Source: a bacterium TMED88 (GTDB lineage Bacteria; Myxococcota_A; UBA9160; UBA4427). Taken from it: 36,987 nt of DNA. Location of the stretch: the NCBI GenBank assembly GCA_002171515.1, contig NHEP01000190.1:1-36987 (forward strand). Direction: 5' to 3'. Each line of letters starts with the position of its first letter. Position 1 is the stretch's first letter. This document shows, one piece after another, positions 35,853-36,987 of the stretch. The notes beneath the pieces are model-generated. The model was not told the DNA's origin and did no database searches. It saw only the letters and a program-made list of their open reading frames with translations. Position numbers and translations under genes: made by a program.

Positions 35853-36987
35853 CTACCCCTCGGTCCCTCCCCCGGCCGGTTCTGCGGGCAAAACCTGCTG
35901 CCACTGAAAGCCTGCGTCATTTGATCTCAAAATTCGTCCCGTCTGACCGACGATAAATCCAACCTGGCCCGAAGGGTCAAAATCAATATCGCGCATAAAG
36001 GTGAAGAGGGTCGGGAAAGTGTCAACCGCCGGTGGAGCCCACGTCTGCCCTTCATCCACCGAGGCTCGCACCAAGCCCTTTTCGCCGATGGCCACCGCGC
36101 GCCCCGGAACCGAGGCCACGGAGAACACGGCCATCTTTCGATCCAAGTTGCTGTAGCGCCAAGTCTGGCCCCCGTCGGCCGAGGTGAGAGCGACGCCGCC
36201 CAAACCACCGATATAGCCATTATCCTCGTCTCGGAAGCGCACTGTAAACAGGATCGGATTCTGAATGACTCGGACCTTCACACCCGGAGACTCATTGACT
36301 CGCCCGGCGTAATACCGCTCGAGAAATTCAGGATCGTCGTCCATGTACTCCTCGTAATCCCACGGCGGCTGCCCTCGAAGGCGGACGCGCTCAGAGAGCA
36401 AACCGGCGTCTTCCAAGGTGGTGCGTACTTCCTGCATCCGAGCCTCAAGCATTTCGAAAAACTCGAACGGATCGCCATTCCGAGCCAATTCATCAATTTC
36501 CTCTGGACTCGCCATCGCCTCGATCGCGACATTCAAGTGCCCATCGTCGGCAATCCCCTCGGCGAATTCTTCAAGGACAGGCTGATACTGATCGTCGAAT
36601 GTGACCTCGTTGTATCCAAGCTTGATCGGATCCAGCTCCCGAGATCCCTCAATGGTGGAACGCTGCCAAGTTTTCCCGGCGTCTTCGGAGTAAAAAACGT
36701 AACCGAACTCACCGATCAGCCAGCAGCGCTGACTCGGCGCCCCGAGACAAAACACGTCATTCAGACTGACGTCCTCGTAAACGGTGCCCCCCTCGCGGAT
36801 GATGTCCTGCTCTCGGGGAGAGAGCCATTGAAACTGCGGGTGCATCTCGTCCACCGTAAAAGAGACATCAGTCCAAGTTTTTCCACCGTCCTCGGTGCGG
36901 ACCCGCGTCCCCCATTCGCCGATCGCAAGGGCCGTCTGGGCGTCAATCGCCGCAACGCCGAACAGGTGGGTTCCTTCCGATTCCTTC
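35853..36987 (-). CDS. Asp-box (BNR/Ycf48-like) beta-propeller protein, 5' end outside the window
   Basis: The frame runs open through the right edge (at least 378 codons), so GTG 36863 or ATG 36854 are not the true start. Five Asp-box repeats (S/T-x-D-x-G-x-x-W) are visible: TEDGGKTW, SEDAGKTW, SADGGQTW, SVDEGQTW and SNDAGFQW, each closing a propeller blade, and GEWGTRV/GEFGYVF/GEKGLVR strands. Relatives include the photosystem II assembly factor Ycf48 and exported sialidase-like propellers, usually extracytoplasmic. Between the second and third boxes lies an acidic helical insert of about 120 residues (EEFAEGIADDGH, EFFEMLEARMQEVRTTLED). Function unknown. Confidence 0.8.
   Translation of the reverse strand, partial: KESEGTHLFGVAAIDAQTALAIGEWGTRVRTEDGGKTWTDVSFTVDEMHPQFQWLSPREQDIIREGGTVYEDVSLNDVFCLGAPSQRCWLIGEFGYVFYSEDAGKTWQRSTIEGSRELDPIKLGYNEVTFDDQYQPVLEEFAEGIADDGHLNVAIEAMASPEEIDELARNGDPFEFFEMLEARMQEVRTTLEDAGLLSERVRLRGQPPWDYEEYMDDDPEFLERYYAGRVNESPGVKVRVIQNPILFTVRFRDEDNGYIGGLGGVALTSADGGQTWRYSNLDRKMAVFSVASVPGRAVAIGEKGLVRASVDEGQTWAPPAVDTFPTLFTFMRDIDFDPSGQVGFIVGQTGRILRSNDAGFQWQQVLPAEPAGGGTEG

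Overview
The window reads as a gene-dense stretch (mostly minus strand, GC-rich) of the chromosome of a Gram-negative bacterium, most likely of the former 'Deltaproteobacteria' (Myxococcota, Desulfobacterota or a related phylum). Grounds: lipoproteins with lipoboxes, a type IV pilus pilA-pilG-pilH-pilI-pilD block in the Myxococcus xanthus order, a pilF-rodZ-recO-glyS-ppdK run, and a korAB + sucCD + mdh set. This placement is inferred from gene content; no rRNA marker is present. I see no phage, IS element, CRISPR array or defence island; the content is nearly all housekeeping genes.

Layout. (a) 1-6584, minus: yceD-rpmF-fabD-acpP-fabF-glyA-nrdR-ribD-ribH, a slimmed version of the common fatty-acid / one-carbon / riboflavin superoperon. 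plsX, fabH, fabG, rpiB, ribE and ribBA are absent from their usual slots. (b) 6725-8320, plus: gltX followed by tRNA-Gln(CUG). (c) 8335-12652, minus: pilin gene pilA, PilG-like protein, ABC ATPase (PilH), ABC permease (PilI) and prepilin peptidase PilD, almost without gaps. (d) 13073-13900, plus: tRNA-Glu(CUC) with its own promoter and a DEDDh exonuclease. (e) 13897-16428, minus: small kinase-fold protein, isoprenylcysteine-methyltransferase-like membrane protein, small unknown protein, ECF-type sigma factor. (f) 16862-24789, minus: unknown protein, PilF-like TPR lipoprotein, short RodZ-like protein, recO, glycyl-tRNA synthetase, PPDK with a histone-like basic tail, and an NTF2-like lipoprotein. 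(g) 25131-28021, plus: two-subunit 2-oxoacid:ferredoxin oxidoreductase korAB. (h) 28104-32006, minus, convergent to korAB: mdh-sucC-sucD and an enoyl-CoA-hydratase-family gene. (i) 32278-36987, minus: aspS with a clear promoter and long leader, a diguanylate cyclase, and a 5'-truncated Asp-box beta-propeller protein.

How the genes work together. Malate dehydrogenase, succinyl-CoA synthetase and KorAB cover consecutive steps around the C4-C5 arm of the TCA cycle and could run in either direction, with ferredoxin instead of NADH at the 2-oxoglutarate step; PPDK links pyruvate and PEP. The pil block makes and processes pilin, with the PilGHI transporter and PilF-like protein as likely assembly partners. 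Three tRNA synthetases and two tRNAs sit here. Translation starts are often GTG or TTG, and many genes overlap by GTGA, TTGA or ATGA, pointing to heavy translational coupling.

The most unusual items are the 70-residue Lys/Arg/Ala-rich tail on PPDK, the orderly gene loss from the fab-rib superoperon, a possible self-regulated ECF sigma promoter with a nearby long inverted repeat, an acidic helical insert inside the Asp-box propeller, and several unassigned genes wired into essential operons. I do not see strong evidence for a wholly new system.
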